DNA from: an uncultured Clostridia bacterium
GTDB lineage: Bacteria; Bacillota; Clostridia; Monoglobales; Monoglobaceae
Direction: 5' to 3'
Assembly: GCA_934463175.1 (NCBI GenBank)
Contig: CAKSIW010000042.1
Location: forward strand, 1-23,828
Length of the DNA: 23,828 nt
Part shown: positions 16,912 to 23,092 of the stretch, one piece after another
Numbering within the stretch: position 1 is the stretch's first letter
Layout: every line of letters begins with the position of its first letter
Notes under the pieces: model-generated
Databases searched by the model: none
Seen by the model: the letters and a program-made list of their open reading frames with translations, nothing else
What the model was told of the DNA's origin: nothing
Position numbers and translations under genes: made by a program

Positions 16912-17391
16912 ATGCAGCTCATGGCAAAAGAAAAGAATGAAAACAGGACTCTTGCGCAGAATAAAAAGGCATATCATGATTATTTCATTGATGAGACCTT
17001 TGAGGCAGGGATTTCTCTTTTCGGAACTGAAGTGAAGTCTGTCAGAGAAGGAAAGCTGAATCTGAAAGACAGCTATGTCTCGGTCAAAACGGGCGAGGCA
17101 TATATCATGGGAATGCATATTTCACCGTATGAAAAGGGAAACATATTCAACAAAGACCCTCTCAGAACACGCAAGCTGCTTTTGCACAGGCGTGAGATTA
17201 ACAAGCTAATCGGTCTTGTGCAGCAGGACGGATACACTCTGATTCCGCTGAAGGTCTATTTCAAGGGTTCATATGTCAAGATTTTGCTTGGGGTGTGCCG
17301 CGGAAAGAAGGACTATGACAAGAGAGCGGCGATTGCCGAGAAGGAGTCGAAAAGGAGAATTGACAGAGCTATGAAGGAACGGCTCAGGTGA
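16912..17391 (+). CDS. smpB: SsrA-binding protein SmpB
   Basis: SmpB binds the tRNA-like end of tmRNA and carries it into ribosomes stalled on broken messages (trans-translation). The core sequence AQNKKAYHDYFIDETFEAGISLFGTEVKS is the family hallmark, followed by LNLKDSYV and the KVYFKGSYVKILLGVCRGKKDYDKR region, with a basic C-terminal tail that enters the mRNA channel. Two starts are possible: ATG 16912 (159 residues) and ATG 16921, which gives the commoner MAKE beginning. GGAGG at 16903-16907 is four bases from the first and thirteen from the second. The gene lies 18 bases before ssrA, an unusually tight pairing that suggests a shared precursor transcript. Confidence 0.95.
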   Translation: MQLMAKEKNENRTLAQNKKAYHDYFIDETFEAGISLFGTEVKSVREGKLNLKDSYVSVKTGEAYIMGMHISPYEKGNIFNKDPLRTRKLLLHRREINKLIGLVQQDGYTLIPLKVYFKGSYVKILLGVCRGKKDYDKRAAIAEKESKRRIDRAMKERLR

Positions 17392-17409
17392 TTGTTTTTT
17401 AAAAGATAT

Positions 17410-17757
17410 GGGGGCGTAATGGTTTCGACGGGAATTTTGAAGCCTTTGGAGCGAGCCGTGGCGGACACCACGCAAAAAGTCCAAACTTAAAATTAAACGC
17501 TAACAATAATTTAGCTTACGCTGCCTAATTACGGCGGCTGTCCTCTCTCTGTTACCGCGGCGGAGAATCGGGGCATCATCTGATGCGGTGAACGTGAATT
17601 CAAAAAGCTTTGATTGAATCATGAATTAATGAAGCTACCTTCCGAAAAAGCTTGTCTGCGGGCTTTTCGGCAAGGAAAATCTGACCACAGACTACGCTCG
17701 TAGCGCCGAGGGTGAATTGATTTTCGGACGCGGGTTCAACTCCCGCCGCCTCCACCA
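17410..17757 (+). rRNA. ssrA: Transfer-messenger RNA (tmRNA); listed here as an RNA gene, not ribosomal RNA
   Basis: One-piece tmRNA of 348 bases; rRNA is the wrong class and the corrected entry with full annotation is given as ncRNA at the same coordinates. Confidence 0.02.
17410..17757 (+). ncRNA. ssrA: Transfer-messenger RNA (tmRNA)
   Basis: The 5' end gggggcgtaatggtttcgacggg and the 3' end with a T-arm (cgggTTCAActcccg) and encoded CCA are diagnostic. The acceptor stem pairs 17410-17416 with 17747-17753 and has G-U at the third pair, the identity element for alanyl-tRNA synthetase. The messenger part reads GCT AAC AAT AAT TTA GCT TAC GCT GCC TAA at 17499-17528, encoding the tag ANNNLAYAA after the charged alanine. 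The tag directs unfinished proteins to proteases. The RNA lies directly after smpB with no promoter of its own in the 18-base gap. The mobile island begins just beyond its 3' end. Confidence 0.96.
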
Positions 17758-17838
17758 AACAGGTATAAAGTGAACACCTACTACTTAAAAAATGCCTTTG
17801 TAGTAACGGTTTGGCTTTAATACCAACGCAAAAAATAA

Positions 17839-17873
17839 CGGTTAAGGTTTAATGCCTTAACCGCTATTTTTAT
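17839..17873. terminator. Bidirectional terminator-like hairpin after ssrA
   Basis: The perfect 9-bp stem cggttaagg / ccttaaccg (17839-17863) encloses a 7-base loop. It is followed by ctatttttat on the plus strand, and preceded by an A run that gives ttattttttg on the minus strand. It can end ssrA transcription from the left and the island operon from the right. The bases between the ssrA end and this hairpin (17758-17838) hold no recognisable gene. Confidence 0.65.
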
Positions 17874-17936
17874 ATATTTTTCATACTTGTTAAATACTTA
17901 ATAATTTTTGTTGAATTATTTTTAAGCAGAAAAAGA

Positions 17937-17970
17937 CGGTCAAGATTTAGTTCTTAACCGCTTTTTCTTT
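17937..17970. terminator. Second, related bidirectional hairpin at the end of the leftward island operon
   Basis: The stem cggtcaaga / tcttaaccg (one mismatch) is followed by ctttttcttt on the plus strand and by tctttttctg on the minus strand. Sequence and shape resemble the hairpin at 17839, including the taaccgct core. On the minus strand it lies 24 bases beyond the last island gene. Confidence 0.6.
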
Positions 17971-17983
17971 AGCATATATAAAT

Positions 17984-18217
17984 TTAATATGAGGTAACTA
18001 AGTATTTAGCAAGTTCGGGCAAAATGCCTTGATTAGATGTATCACCGAGAAAGGATATATCTATTATCCTCGGAGCAGAGTTTTTGTCTATACAGTAGCT
18101 TATAACATCTAACAGCCTTTTCCGCTCCGTTCTGCCGTCTGTGTATGTAACAACCGCCCAAACATCACTATACATCTTTTTTTCAATCTCTGAAAGTCTT
18201 TGGTTAATATTATTCAT
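17984..18217 (-). CDS. Small island protein of unknown function
   Basis: A 77-residue protein I do not recognise. It begins MNNINQRLSEIEKKMYSDVWAVV, with a short possible helix, then YTDGRTERKRLLDVISYC and a C-terminal stretch without clear motifs. There is no signal peptide or membrane segment. I chose the ATG at 18215-18217 rather than an upstream extension because GGGGAG lies about nine bases before it and it overlaps the stop of the preceding gene by eight bases, as other genes of this operon do. It is the last gene of the leftward operon. Confidence 0.65.
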   Translation of the reverse strand: MNNINQRLSEIEKKMYSDVWAVVTYTDGRTERKRLLDVISYCIDKNSAPRIIDISFLGDTSNQGILPELAKYLVTSY

Positions 18218-18938
18218 TGTTACCGCTCCCCTCATAGTCAGCAAATACAAACATATTCTTTACCTGCTCACCATATTCGGGATAGGTTTCCTCGGTCAGT
18301 ACTTTGTGAGCTGCAAAAGATTTTGTGTCATTTGCTGAAAGAGCGGTAACAGCCATATCAACATAACTTTCAAGAGGTTCTCTATAATTAAATTCTGCAC
18401 TCTTGCAAGTATAAGCCAAAGCCGAAAGTTCTCGTTTTGTATTGTCGTTGGCTGTGGTTTTTGCCCTCTCGTCAGCATATTTACCAATGATACGGAGCAT
18501 AGCTATATTGCCCTTAAAATCGCCTGCAAGAGCCTTTATCTCTCGGTCTGATAAAACACCGCACTTTAAAAGTTCAACCGTTGCAAGGTCTACTTTATCG
18601 CCTGTAGCACGATTATAGCGTTCAAAACGTGTGTCTGCCTCAGAAAGAACCTCAGCAAAGCTAATCTGAGCCTTTGCGCCGAGTTCCGCATATTCCTTTT
18701 GTATGGATTTTAAAATCTCTTTGTGGTTGTGTTCGTCTTGCAGTTTAATTTTCATATCGTTCCACCCTCTGCGGATTTCATTCTGCCAACGGTTATTTTC
18801 TTTTTCCAAACGAATATCAAGTGCTTCACGCTCCTTGCGATATTCGCCGTATCTGTTGTGAAGTTCGTCAAGATAATCCTTTACGGAATATCTAACTGTT
18901 ACTGGGTTTGTATTGTATGTTTTAGCTTTAATAATCAT
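18210..18938 (-). CDS. Island protein with central helical region, function unknown
   Basis: A 242-residue soluble protein that I cannot assign. Residues about 20-115 are highly charged and probably helical (YGEYRKEREALDIRLEKENN and following), suggesting a coiled coil. The C-terminal half contains ALAGDFKGNIAMLRIIGKYADERAKTT and ends acidic. No enzyme motif is apparent. It lies seven bases after the TerS-like gene and overlaps the last operon gene. Position next to a TerS-like gene would suit a packaging or scaffold-related role, but that is only a guess. Confidence 0.7.
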   Translation of the reverse strand: MIIKAKTYNTNPVTVRYSVKDYLDELHNRYGEYRKEREALDIRLEKENNRWQNEIRRGWNDMKIKLQDEHNHKEILKSIQKEYAELGAKAQISFAEVLSEADTRFERYNRATGDKVDLATVELLKCGVLSDREIKALAGDFKGNIAMLRIIGKYADERAKTTANDNTKRELSALAYTCKSAEFNYREPLESYVDMAVTALSANDTKSFAAHKVLTEETYPEYGEQVKNMFVFADYEGSGNNE

Positions 18939-18945
18939 AATATTT

Positions 18946-19305
18946 CTACTCCTTATTTGATATTTTTTCTAATTCGTCAAGCCGCGATAAGATGTTGACT
19001 TGCTCGGTGTATTTTAAGCAATTTTGCAACAGCAGAGCAGACGCATTTAAGCGTATCTGCGGAGCGGTGTCTGCGTTTTCCATAATCTCACGGATAGTAT
19101 CAACCGCCTTTGTCAAAGTTGCCTGTAATGTGCTACAAGCTTCATTCAAAGCCATTGTGCGCCTGCGGTCATATTCTGCCTTGAAATCCTTATCGGAAAG
19201 CCTGTTATAAATCGTTTTGCAGCTCACTTTTGATACATTGCTTGCTTCTACTACACTTCCGCAAGAGAGTAAAGCCGTCAAAATTTGTTCGTCTTTGGGT
19301 TTCAT
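18946..19305 (-). CDS. HTH protein resembling a phage terminase small subunit
   Basis: The 119-residue protein starts with a helix-turn-helix at about residues 10-40 (SCGSVVEASNVSKVSCKTIYNRLSDKDF), followed by DRRR and a helical tail (TLTKAVDTIREIM, then APQIRLNASALLLQN). This HTH plus helical-oligomerisation design is common among small terminase-like and HTH proteins of phages and integrative elements. In true TerS proteins the HTH recognises the packaging site. No large terminase accompanies it in the window. The start ATG overlaps the lipoprotein TGA (ATGA), showing translational coupling. A general DNA-binding regulator is the main alternative. Confidence 0.65.
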   Translation of the reverse strand: MKPKDEQILTALLSCGSVVEASNVSKVSCKTIYNRLSDKDFKAEYDRRRTMALNEACSTLQATLTKAVDTIREIMENADTAPQIRLNASALLLQNCLKYTEQVNILSRLDELEKISNKE

Positions 19306-19664
19306 TTAACCCACCCCTTTCTATGTGTAATTTTTTTCGTAACCGTGAAAACGGTACTTTTCGCCTTATCATAGACGCTCAATCCCGACGGAATAATATC
19401 TATTTTTATCGTGTCCGTGTCAACTGCCGTATAAGGCTCTGTAATGGCTTTTGAACGCTTTACAAGCCTTGTTATGTAGTTGTATTCCTTGTCGGCTACA
19501 AAGTCATATACGGCGGTTTTATTGCCGTTACGGACAACCTCAACAGTATCACTCTTATAAAGTGATTTCGGAGCGGAAGTTCCGCAGCCTGTAAAAAGGC
19601 AGCATGCACATAACAGTAAAATTATTAGCTTTGCAATACTATTCTTTTTAATAAATCTAAGCAC
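19302..19664 (-). CDS. Putative lipoprotein of the mobile island
   Basis: A 120-residue protein with an N-terminal KK, a hydrophobic stretch at about 10-24 and a lipobox-like LFTGC with Cys27 as the lipidation site; the -3 residue is Phe, a mild deviation. The rest (SDTVEVVRNGNKTAVYDF and ITEPYTAVDTDTIKIDIIPSGLSVY) looks like a small beta-rich domain that would sit outside the membrane. The frame opens at 19700, but AAAGGAG eight bases before a GTG at 19662-19664 favours that start. It overlaps both neighbours. I do not recognise the family. Surface lipoproteins in prophages can block superinfection, which is a possibility without direct evidence here. Confidence 0.65.
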   Translation of the reverse strand: MLRFIKKNSIAKLIILLLCACCLFTGCGTSAPKSLYKSDTVEVVRNGNKTAVYDFVADKEYNYITRLVKRSKAITEPYTAVDTDTIKIDIIPSGLSVYDKAKSTVFTVTKKITHRKGWVK

Positions 19665-19854
19665 CGAAAACACTCCTTTCCAAATCTCTGAAGAGAGCAA
19701 TAGCGTACTTTCTGTCTGCTCGCTCTTTTTTCAGTTTTTTAATGCGCCGTTCCAACTGTTCAACCTCAGCGTCAATACTGTTTATCTTTTTACTGTAACT
19801 GTCAAATACAAAATTGCATTTTTCCAAAAGCTTTGCTTTTTCTTCTTTATCCAT
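19657..19854 (-). CDS. Small coiled-coil protein
   Basis: A 65-residue protein of strongly charged helix: NSIDAEVEQLERRIKKLKKERADRKYAI shows heptad-like spacing of hydrophobic residues, typical of a coiled coil. AAGGAG lies ten bases before the ATG. It is the first gene of the leftward group after the 223-base structured intergenic region. Function unknown. Confidence 0.65.
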   Translation of the reverse strand: MDKEEKAKLLEKCNFVFDSYSKKINSIDAEVEQLERRIKKLKKERADRKYAIALFRDLERSVFGA

Positions 19855-20077
19855 AATTTAATCACTCCTTATAATCTGTGCAAGAGGTTTACACTTATAA
19901 TCAACTAATCAACCAAGAACCAACCAACTAACCACTTCAAAACTTTTATATATTATTTCAAATATAAATATTATTTTTTAAAATATATTAGTTGATTGGT
20001 TGACAGTATGTAAAACCCCTTGTAAATACTAACTTTTTTAATCAACTATCATTTGCAACTAACTGTCAACCAACCAT
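19855..20077. other. AT-rich region with nested inverted repeats: candidate island replication origin
   Basis: This gene-free stretch follows the VapE-like gene. A perfect 12-bp inverted repeat, TTGGTTGACAGT at 19996-20007 and ACTGTCAACCAA at 20062-20073, and a perfect 10-bp one, ATCAACTAAT at 19900-19909 and ATTAGTTGAT at 19987-19996, share their junction. Between the arms of the second lies an almost pure A/T core at about 19937-19990. AACCAA or TTGGTT occurs five times (19911, 19918, 19922, 19996, 20068). Repeats flanking an AT core beside a replication-protein gene are typical of phage and satellite origins. An operator region for the downstream genes is the alternative. Confidence 0.5.
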
Positions 20078-21493
20078 TTATAGCGGCAATTCAGCACTTA
20101 ATTTTTCGATTTCTTCCGTTGCTTTAGGATTGTAAAAAGATTTTTGCTTGCCGAACCCGTCGAAATTTTCTGCATTTCCTCTTGTCCAACCCAATTTATT
20201 CACCACTATTCCTATAAGTTCATTGCTATCCTTGCGTTTCATTTCGGGATAATGTGGGGAGCGGTCTTTGTATAATGCTCTTTGCCATATTTCAATAAGA
20301 CAAGTCCTCATTCTTCCGTTAAGGTACTCTTCAATTATACCCTCTCGCCAATCATCTTGTTCTGCCTCGCATTGCTTTGTTTTGATTGTAGATAGCAAAT
20401 CAGCATTTTCAACAGGTTTTGCAAAATCATCATCTTTGTCAAAAGCGGCTTTCATCTCTGCCCAGCATTGGGAAATATACTCTTTGCACTCTTTTTCATT
20501 GTCATACAAAAAACGTGCATCTGAATTAACTGTTACAGGATACCAACGGCGATTACCTGTTTTATCTGTTAAAAACTCTGTTCGGTTAGTTGTTCCTATA
20601 AATATACATCTGCGTGGTGTGTCTGTCGGTCTACGGTCATAAGGTTTACGGTAAAAGTCAGAAGCGGTTGAAAGAAATGCTTTACAGTTTTCCTCTGTTT
20701 TTGTTCCGCTATAATCGTTTGCAAGAGTAGCAAGCAATTCTTCGATTTCAACTATCCACTTCCCTGATATTCCCTCAAGTCCTTTTTGTCCGTTAATGGT
20801 TTTTATACTGCTATACAGTTCTGTATCAAGTGCCAGCCATTGACAAATAGTAGATTTCCCACCGCCTTGATTTCCTATCAGAATGATAACACTATCAAAT
20901 TTACACCCTGCTCTATACGCTCGGTTGATACCGCCTGCAAATAAAAGCCTTGAACACTCTCTGTTATATGGAGTATTATCAGCACCTAACCACTTGAATA
21001 GAAAGTTTTCTACTCTTTTCTCGCCGTCCCACACAAGAGAATTTATTTTATCCTTTATAGGACAATATTCTCTTTCGTGCTGAAATTCTGCGAAAGCATC
21101 TTCATATTTGGGTCGATTGGATATTCCGTAATTTGTTTCAATATAAGTCCTTGCAGCAGCGTCATCGGCGTCAGTCCATTGTAATTTTTCGCCGATTTTG
21201 TGTTTTTCAGGAAGTCCTGTCAATGTGTTATATTTAATGATTGAAAAATATCCGTCAAAACGCATTATATCCAAATAATTAGCCGAAACATTTGAAATAA
21301 CATCGGTCTTTATGCCGTCTACTTTCTTTTCAACTGTACGCAACTGTGGTTTAACTTCTTCAGGTGTTTGAGTATTTCCTTGACTTTTTATCAGTTCAAA
21401 GAGTTCGTCAAGCTGCATTGATTTCAACAATTCCGCAAGACTTTTCGGCGATATAAACCTCAATAGGAACGCAATTTTTTCAACATTTGTCAA
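20078..21493 (-). CDS. VapE/VirE-family P-loop replication protein
   Basis: A protein of about 471 residues of the virulence-associated E (VapE/VirE) family, AAA+ ATPases related to superfamily 3 helicases that occur in phage satellites and other mobile elements, often as replication initiators. Counting from the TTG at 21493, Walker A GNQGGGKST is at 207-215, Walker B WIVEIEEL near 247-252, and the sensor region FIGTTNRTEFLTDKTGNRRWYPV at 298-320. An N-terminal region of about 140 residues has no clear primase motif. Start choice is uncertain: TTG at 21493 has GGTGGTGGTGAT upstream; ATG at 21508 lacks a ribosome binding site. Either way it overlaps the preceding gene by 14 bases or more. Confidence 0.85.
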   Translation of the reverse strand: MTNVEKIAFLLRFISPKSLAELLKSMQLDELFELIKSQGNTQTPEEVKPQLRTVEKKVDGIKTDVISNVSANYLDIMRFDGYFSIIKYNTLTGLPEKHKIGEKLQWTDADDAAARTYIETNYGISNRPKYEDAFAEFQHEREYCPIKDKINSLVWDGEKRVENFLFKWLGADNTPYNRECSRLLFAGGINRAYRAGCKFDSVIILIGNQGGGKSTICQWLALDTELYSSIKTINGQKGLEGISGKWIVEIEELLATLANDYSGTKTEENCKAFLSTASDFYRKPYDRRPTDTPRRCIFIGTTNRTEFLTDKTGNRRWYPVTVNSDARFLYDNEKECKEYISQCWAEMKAAFDKDDDFAKPVENADLLSTIKTKQCEAEQDDWREGIIEEYLNGRMRTCLIEIWQRALYKDRSPHYPEMKRKDSNELIGIVVNKLGWTRGNAENFDGFGKQKSFYNPKATEEIEKLSAELPL

Positions 21494-21785
21494 TATCACC
21501 ACCACCATTTTCAAGATACACAATAGCGGGGTTCATAGCCTTTTGCATATCCTGTATTCTGCCTTGCATAGTTCGTACAAAGTGTTCAATGTCCGTATCG
21601 TCAGCAGGTAGGTAAAAACCGTTTGAACAGCTGCAAATAAATTCGCCGTTTTTTCTCAATGCGTTTACTGCTATGGTTACATCTCGTTCATTCCAACCTA
21701 ATATTTTCGCAAGACTTTTTGCTTTTATTGCGTTTTGTTCACCGACAGATAAATAATCTGTTATGCAGAGAGGTTTATTCTTCAT
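21480..21785 (-). CDS. Small winged-helix DNA-binding protein
   Basis: A 101-residue protein of a type common in Firmicutes phages and islands. The pattern AIKAKSLAKILGWNERDVTIAVNALRKNGEFICSCSNGFYLP (about 19-60) reads as a winged helix with its wing at ICSCSNGFYLP, and a helical tail (EHFVRTMQGRIQDMQKAM) follows. It sits directly upstream of the VapE-like gene, as such proteins often do, and may help load or regulate the replication protein. GGTGGTGA precedes the ATG. It overlaps both neighbours. Confidence 0.7.
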   Translation of the reverse strand: MKNKPLCITDYLSVGEQNAIKAKSLAKILGWNERDVTIAVNALRKNGEFICSCSNGFYLPADDTDIEHFVRTMQGRIQDMQKAMNPAIVYLENGGGDIDKC

Positions 21786-21918
21786 TGTTCACCACCGCCC
21801 TTTTCTCTTCCGCTAAAAATGCTAAATATTCCTCTCGATGATTTGTTATGTATTCAGCAATATTCGAATAAATTGAGAGGGCAATTTCTCGCGCTTGTTT
21901 GTTTGAAATTTCAATCAT
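21775..21918 (-). CDS. Very small island protein
   Basis: A 47-residue protein, MIEISNKQAREIALSIYSNI and onward, predicted helical and acidic at its end. I choose the ATG at 21916-21918 because GAGGG lies five bases upstream and it overlaps the end of the XRE gene by eight bases. Its end overlaps the next gene by eleven. The chain of overlaps supports reality more than the sequence itself. Function unknown. Confidence 0.55.
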   Translation of the reverse strand: MIEISNKQAREIALSIYSNIAEYITNHREEYLAFLAEEKRAVVNNEE

Positions 21919-22111
21919 TTTTGCCCTCACTCCCTGCGAATAGTTCTGCCTCGTCAATCTGCAAGAACTCTGATATTTTTCTTTTATATTTCGGATAGAA
22001 TGGTTTTTTGCCGTTCAATGCACAGTATAAGTCGCTCGGTGTTATTCCTACTTTGAGTGCAAGTTGCAATTTTGATATGTTCCTTTCATTTAACACATCT
22101 AAAAGTTTCAT
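21911..22111 (-). CDS. XRE/Cro-type repressor
   Basis: A 66-residue helix-turn-helix protein filling just one Cro/C1-type domain: MKLLDVLNERNISKLQLALKVGITPSDLYCALNGKKPF, with recognition helix around ITPSDLYCALNG. It is the first gene of the leftward operon and faces the integrase operon across a 156-base switch region. It likely controls both promoters and its own expression through a nearby palindrome. GGAAAG lies ten bases before the ATG. Confidence 0.8.
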   Translation of the reverse strand: MKLLDVLNERNISKLQLALKVGITPSDLYCALNGKKPFYPKYKRKISEFLQIDEAELFAGSEGKND

Positions 22112-22153
22112 AATTTTTCACTTTCCAAAAGTAGCTACTCTTTTGTATAGATT

Positions 22154-22170
22154 TAGATAAGCCTTATCTA
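22154..22170. promoter_or_regulatory. Palindromic operator candidate upstream of the XRE gene
   Basis: Perfect 8-bp arms, tagataag and cttatcta, flank one central base. The site lies at the predicted start point of the leftward promoter, a place where a bound repressor would block transcription. The XRE protein encoded next to it is the obvious candidate binder. Confidence 0.5.
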
Positions 22171-22177
22171 TGCTTTA

Positions 22178-22207
22178 ATTATATAATAGACGAAAGACTA
22201 TTGACAT
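22178..22207 (-). promoter_or_regulatory. Leftward promoter of the island operon
   Basis: On the minus strand TATAAT (22178-22183) has ATGTCA (22202-22207) 18 bases upstream. The -35 overlaps the forward promoter's TTGACA, so the two promoters are back to back and probably compete. Confidence 0.5.
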
Positions 22208-22229
22208 TGTTAGTTGGTTATGATATAAT
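22201..22229 (+). promoter_or_regulatory. Consensus rightward promoter for the recombinase operon
   Basis: TTGACA (22201-22206), a 17-base spacer and TATAAT (22224-22229) form a perfect consensus housekeeping promoter. Such a strong promoter in front of an integrase gene would need a repressor. TTGGTTA at 22214-22220 and TAACCAA at 22241-22247 form a perfect 7-bp inverted repeat around the -10 and start point, a likely operator. Confidence 0.75.
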
Positions 22230-22267
22230 ATTTTATAGAGTAACCAATGTATAAGGAGATGTTAAAA

Positions 22268-23092
22268 ATGGCGACTTTAATAATAGGAGATACTTATGCA
22301 GAAGTAAAATGGAATGATAAGTCGAATTTATATAGGACAGAGTTGCTTTTTGGTGATGTAATTGCAACACTCGAAAAATATTATCCCAAAATGATAGAGA
22401 ATAGAAAGTATTGGCGTAACTATATGAATGATGATATATTTAATCATAACTCATTTAAGATTAACTTTCAACTTTGGGGAATGGCGGAAGGATATTCGGC
22501 ATTAAGCAATATGTATGATTTTTTGCAGTATGATGATGGCATAAAATTAAGATTTAGAGATGTTGAGGAGTTACGTCTTAAATATCAATTTGAAAGTCAC
22601 CAGTGTTATAACGTGAATAATGATGATGATTTTATATCATTAAATAAGAAATCATACATTTTCAAAAACCTTAAAACAATTACACAAGTTTTGTGTGCAG
22701 TCCTTTACTACTATGCATTAAATGATTATAGGTTAAGAAAATGTGCCCTTTGCGGTAAATGGTTTGCTACACAAACGCTTAAAGAGCGTTATTGCAAAAG
22801 AAATAGTAATATAGAAAAATATTCACATTTACCCTGTGTCGAGGCTCAACAAAGATTGCGTAAAAATAGTGGAGCAAAACACCCATTGAGAAAGCGTTAT
22901 AATGTTTTAACTTCAACACTTGATAGGCTTATAAATCAAGTGAGTTCTCCTGTAACAGAGGAAGATAAAAAAGAGTTTTTAGAAACGGCTAAAAAAATAC
23001 GGCAAACAAAAACCGATGAAGAATATAGTCAATGGATATATGAACAAGAGTTAAAGTATAAAACAAGAACAAAAAAGGCGGTGTCAAAATGA
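22268..23092 (+). CDS. Zinc-ribbon protein of unknown function, coupled to the recombinase
   Basis: A 274-residue soluble protein. Cys159 and Cys162 (CALCGKWF) with Cys176 and Cys190 form a likely zinc ribbon, of a type found in proteins like the DUF6076 family of Clostridia; I give that family from memory with moderate certainty. The N-terminal half has no recognised motif, and the C-terminal tail is basic and helical (EDKKEFLETAKKIRQTKTD). The ATG at 22268 has AAGGAG nine bases upstream; an earlier ATG at 22247 has none and lies within the operator. Its TGA overlaps the recombinase ATG by four bases. A role as DNA-binding partner of the recombinase is inference. Confidence 0.75.
   Translation: MATLIIGDTYAEVKWNDKSNLYRTELLFGDVIATLEKYYPKMIENRKYWRNYMNDDIFNHNSFKINFQLWGMAEGYSALSNMYDFLQYDDGIKLRFRDVEELRLKYQFESHQCYNVNNDDDFISLNKKSYIFKNLKTITQVLCAVLYYYALNDYRLRKCALCGKWFATQTLKERYCKRNSNIEKYSHLPCVEAQQRLRKNSGAKHPLRKRYNVLTSTLDRLINQVSSPVTEEDKKEFLETAKKIRQTKTDEEYSQWIYEQELKYKTRTKKAVSK

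Noticed and set aside
17410..17757. Duplicate of the ssrA 3' end as an island attachment site
   Set aside because: I looked for a second copy of the T-arm/acceptor end within the window and saw none. Large serine recombinases often use very short cores, and the right boundary is outside the window, so no att site is annotated.
17410..17757. Classifying the ssrA RNA as rRNA
   Set aside because: One feature entry carries the rRNA class at very low confidence; the correct class is ncRNA (tmRNA), and the rRNA entry should be ignored.
19900..20075. CRISPR array
   Set aside because: The repeats are short, uneven in spacing and partly inverted; there are no equal-length spacers and no cas genes nearby.
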